Origin: CAMCYM01 sp964405405
GTDB lineage: Bacteria > Bacteroidota > Bacteroidia > Flavobacteriales_D > Sanyastnellaceae
NCBI GenBank assembly: GCA_964405405.1
Contig: CAYONT010000074.1
Coordinates: 1 to 8,719, forward strand
Length of the DNA: 8,719 nucleotides
Direction of reading: 5' to 3'
Below, piece by piece: positions 4,943 to 8,719 of the stretch; position 1 is the first letter of the stretch, and the number at the start of each line of letters is the position of its first letter. The notes under the pieces were generated by a model, which was not told the DNA's origin, searched no databases, and saw only the letters and a program-made list of their open reading frames with translations. The position numbers were made by a program, and so were the translations under genes.

Positions 4943-6435
4943 AGCCCCGGCGTCTTCGCTAGCTGTTCCCACTCCCCGGATGACAACAACTGCGATACCC
5001 GGAGCATGGTTTCCTGCCGGGTGTAGGGGGCGTCGCCTTTGGGGAAATCGTAGACGACCACGTATGCGGCGTCACGCAGGTCGGGAAATCCCCGCAGAAC
5101 GGGTTGTTGGATGAGGTGCGGGACGATGTGGTGGGACGCGCTCACCGCGGCATCGGGCGGCAACAACCGGCGCCACTCGGCATCCGCTTCAGGGGACATG
5201 GCCGGCTTCCAATGGCCAGGGTGCAGGAGATCGACCGAAGCGCGATCCACCCACTGGCGGGTTCCGTAGATGGTTCCATGGGTCGCCACGGCACTCCCCA
5301 CCACCGCAAGACCCAGCAACAGCCCCATGCCCAGCCGTGGTCCCTGCTTTCCCTGCAGGGTGGGGTGCCAGGCCAAACCCACCCCCAACGGCACCAGCCA
5401 CACCAACGCCAAGTTGTAGTGATGAAGTGTGCCCCAAACCATGGGATTGTCGTGCCACATCTTCGCCGCGACGAGGGGTACGAGCATCAGGAAAACCGCG
5501 GGCCGACGGAGCCAAAGCCAAGCCCCAGACAGCGCCAGTGCTTGCCACCATTCTTGTTTCCACACCACACCTTCCGGCCGCTCCCCGTGGTGGAGAAACA
5601 AGGCGCGAAACAAGTTTGCTGTGGCTTCTACGATGCGGTGCCAAGAACCGCTGTTCCAAACCTCGAACCAAGCGGCGGGGGGGCCGTGGTCCAAGTTGGA
5701 TACGGTGCCCCCTGCGGCAAAGGCAGGCATCCACCAGCCCAGGACCAGCAGGGCGTACGTACCCGCGATGCCAGCGTCCCAGAGGGCGTCGCGCCGCAGG
5801 TGGGGGTTCGCCGATGGGGGATGCAGCCAGGCGACCGTGGCCGCCACGAAGGCCATGTGCAGGCCCATGTCCTCCTTGGCGGCGAGCATCCCGGCCAGGA
5901 ACAGCCAGCGAAGCCCAGCACGCCTCCCCGGCTGCATCAGGGCCCACCACCACCAAGGAAGAAAACTCCATCCGATGACTTCGCTGTGGAACGGGAACGC
6001 CCAAGCATGGTACAATCCGAAGGATGTCGCGGCGCACAAGACCCACCCCAGCCCGAGCCATCCCCCGCCCGACCATTGCACCCCGACCCGGTAGAGGCCC
6101 CAAAAACCCCACAGCGGAGCCAGGAGCTGTGCCCAGAGGAGGGCCTGGGCGCCGAAGAGGCGGACGGCCGGCGCCAGCAAGATGAGCCACAGGTCGAAGT
6201 GCGTGGACAGCGCGGGGCGCTCCAAACTCTTCGGAATCGCCGCTTGCACGTCGCCCGCATTGTGGATGCCGTGGCTCCAGTCCCAGGCTGTCCGGGCGTA
6301 CAACCCCAGGTCGAAGGTATGCACCCGGTACCCCGCAAAATTGGGGCCGGCCAGCATCCAACCCACCGCGAGGGCGGCCGCCCCCACCGCCACGGTCGCC
6401 CAGGCCGTTCCGTCCCCTTTCGTTGCGACCTTCAA
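4858..6435 (-). CDS. DUF2079 family multi-pass membrane protein
   Basis: A 525-residue predicted membrane protein of the DUF2079 family, whose fold resembles polytopic glycosyltransferases; its reaction is unknown. The family landmark FDLGLYARTAWDWSHG (41-56) follows the first membrane helix (12-30), and STHFDLWLILLAP, LLAAKEDMGLHMAF (183-196, KEDM) and TLHHYNLALVWLVP (336-349) are further family-like motifs. About nine to eleven hydrophobic segments are visible between residues 12 and 388. The C-terminal extracytoplasmic part (from about 395) contains LLPPDAAVSASHHIVPHLIQ, typical of the family. The start is TTG at 6435, overlapping the yjdM stop in TTGA; the next in-frame ATG (residue 27) would remove the first helix. 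The last 22 residues (from Val504) are low-complexity and lie antisense to the Nudix gene. It shares a transcript with yjdM. Confidence 0.83.
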   Translation of the reverse strand: MKVATKGDGTAWATVAVGAAALAVGWMLAGPNFAGYRVHTFDLGLYARTAWDWSHGIHNAGDVQAAIPKSLERPALSTHFDLWLILLAPAVRLFGAQALLWAQLLAPLWGFWGLYRVGVQWSGGGWLGLGWVLCAATSFGLYHAWAFPFHSEVIGWSFLPWWWWALMQPGRRAGLRWLFLAGMLAAKEDMGLHMAFVAATVAWLHPPSANPHLRRDALWDAGIAGTYALLVLGWWMPAFAAGGTVSNLDHGPPAAWFEVWNSGSWHRIVEATANLFRALFLHHGERPEGVVWKQEWWQALALSGAWLWLRRPAVFLMLVPLVAAKMWHDNPMVWGTLHHYNLALVWLVPLGVGLAWHPTLQGKQGPRLGMGLLLGLAVVGSAVATHGTIYGTRQWVDRASVDLLHPGHWKPAMSPEADAEWRRLLPPDAAVSASHHIVPHLIQQPVLRGFPDLRDAAYVVVYDFPKGDAPYTRQETMLRVSQLLSSGEWEQLAKTPGLYVLRRVNSQSTTGTSAAAHSPSTSRNR

Positions 6436-6776
6436 GCCTTCTTCACGAACTCGGATTTCAGTCCCATCGCGCCGAACCCTTCGATGCGGCAGGCGATGTT
6501 GTGGTCCCCTTCGACCAGGCGGATGTTCTTCACCTTGGTCCCCGCCTTGACCGGCTTGGGCGCGCCCTTCACGGGCAGGTCCTTGATGACCACCACATCG
6601 TCCCCGTTTTGGAGGATGTGCCCGAGCGCGTCCCGGACCACATCGTCGGCTTCCTGCACTTCTTCGGGTGCTTCCTCAGGCCAAACCCCACCGCACTCAG
6701 GACAATTCCACGCTGTGCCATCAAAATAGCCGTACGGGCTGGTACAGGTGGGACAGGGCTTCGCAGATTCAGACAT
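6432..6776 (-). CDS. yjdM: YjdM/PhnA family zinc-ribbon protein
   Basis: A 114-residue cytosolic protein, close to the 111 residues of E. coli YjdM (formerly PhnA). An N-terminal zinc ribbon has four cysteines: CPTC (Cys8, Cys11) and CPEC (Cys25, Cys28). The conserved C-terminal SH3-like PhnA domain follows, with NGDDVVVIKDLPVKG (57-71), AGTKVKNIRLVEGDHNI (78-94) and GFGAMGLKSEFVKK at the end. Although once named alkylphosphonate utilisation protein, the family is not the phosphonoacetate hydrolase and its role is unclear. The ATG at 6776 is chosen because the family starts just before the zinc ribbon; an upstream extension would run into the katG promoter region. It is the first gene of a two-gene unit with the DUF2079 gene, and divergent from katG. 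Confidence 0.93.
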   Translation of the reverse strand: MSESAKPCPTCTSPYGYFDGTAWNCPECGGVWPEEAPEEVQEADDVVRDALGHILQNGDDVVVIKDLPVKGAPKPVKAGTKVKNIRLVEGDHNIACRIEGFGAMGLKSEFVKKA

Positions 6777-6794
6777 GGCGCGGGTTTCGGTGCG

Positions 6795-6802
6795 GAAAGG
6801 TA
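6795..6802 (-). promoter_or_regulatory. Weak candidate -7 element for yjdM
   Basis: On the minus strand this reads TACCTTTC, seven of eight positions of TAnnTTTG, and ends 18 bases before the yjdM ATG. The distance is like that of the katG box on the other strand. The nearest TTG (in TTTTTG) is only 13 bases upstream, too close for a standard -33 element. Weak evidence. Confidence 0.22.
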
Positions 6803-6870
6803 CAGCGTCCCGAGACAAAAAGTTGTGCACAGTGTGTGACCTGGGTCGAACTTCCCGGGGGGTGCGGTTG

Positions 6871-6878
6871 TAATTTTG
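6871..6878 (+). promoter_or_regulatory. Candidate Bacteroidota -7 promoter element for katG
   Basis: TAATTTTG is an exact TAnnTTTG match 19 bases before the katG ATG, giving a short leader. No TTG stands at the usual -33 position; the sequence there is GC-rich (GTCGAACTTCCC), which would fit a promoter needing an activator. I found no clear OxyR or PerR palindrome in the 121-base gap. Confidence 0.4.
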
Positions 6879-6897
6879 GCCTAGAACAAATCCCAAC

Positions 6898-8719
<1,822 letters not shown>

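Noticed and set aside
5104..6729. Long plus-strand open frame of 541 codons
   Set aside because: Antisense to the DUF2079 and yjdM genes; low-complexity Pro/Arg/Gln translation with no motif.

Overview
This 8.7 kb, GC-rich window carries eleven likely protein-coding genes and no RNA genes, insertion sequences or CRISPR arrays that I can see. I infer a high-GC member of the Bacteroidota, with moderate confidence. The ArsR, phosphatase-type arsenate reductase and ACR3 trio resembles the Bacteroidota versions. None of the starts has a convincing Shine-Dalgarno sequence. Several intergenic gaps carry a TAnnTTTG box, the Bacteroidota -7 promoter element. No database search was run.

Layout. 1-157 may be the 3' end of a plus-strand gene cut by the window edge; it contains a long perfect hairpin. 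147-416 (minus) is a small protein with a UVR-like C-terminal helical motif. 578-1369 (minus) is a sulfotransferase-family protein. It is divergent from a compact plus-strand arsenic operon at 1430-4942: arsR, a CX5R phosphatase/arsenate reductase, an acr3 arsenite exporter, a YdjM-type membrane metal-dependent hydrolase and a Nudix pyrophosphohydrolase. The five genes overlap or lie at most 26 bases apart. A near-perfect 18-base palindrome just upstream of arsR is the obvious ArsR operator and sits between the two divergent genes.

4858-6435 (minus) is a DUF2079 multi-pass membrane protein. It converges on the Nudix gene with an 85-base tail-to-tail overlap and is itself translationally coupled (TTGA overlap) behind yjdM/phnA (6432-6776, minus). 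A 121-base divergent gap then leads to katG (6898 to the window end), a bifunctional catalase-peroxidase missing roughly its last 120-130 residues because the window stops.

How the parts work together. ArsR should repress the operon until arsenite binds; the phosphatase-type enzyme reduces arsenate to arsenite; ACR3 exports arsenite. The hydrolase and Nudix genes are joined to this unit by spacing and may be co-transcribed passengers or give stress-related support such as nucleotide-pool cleaning. KatG removes hydrogen peroxide in a separate transcription unit. I see no clearly new multi-gene system. The most interesting points are the divergent arsR/sulfotransferase control region with start-proximal promoter boxes, the unusual cysteine arrangement in ArsR, and the extended ars operon.
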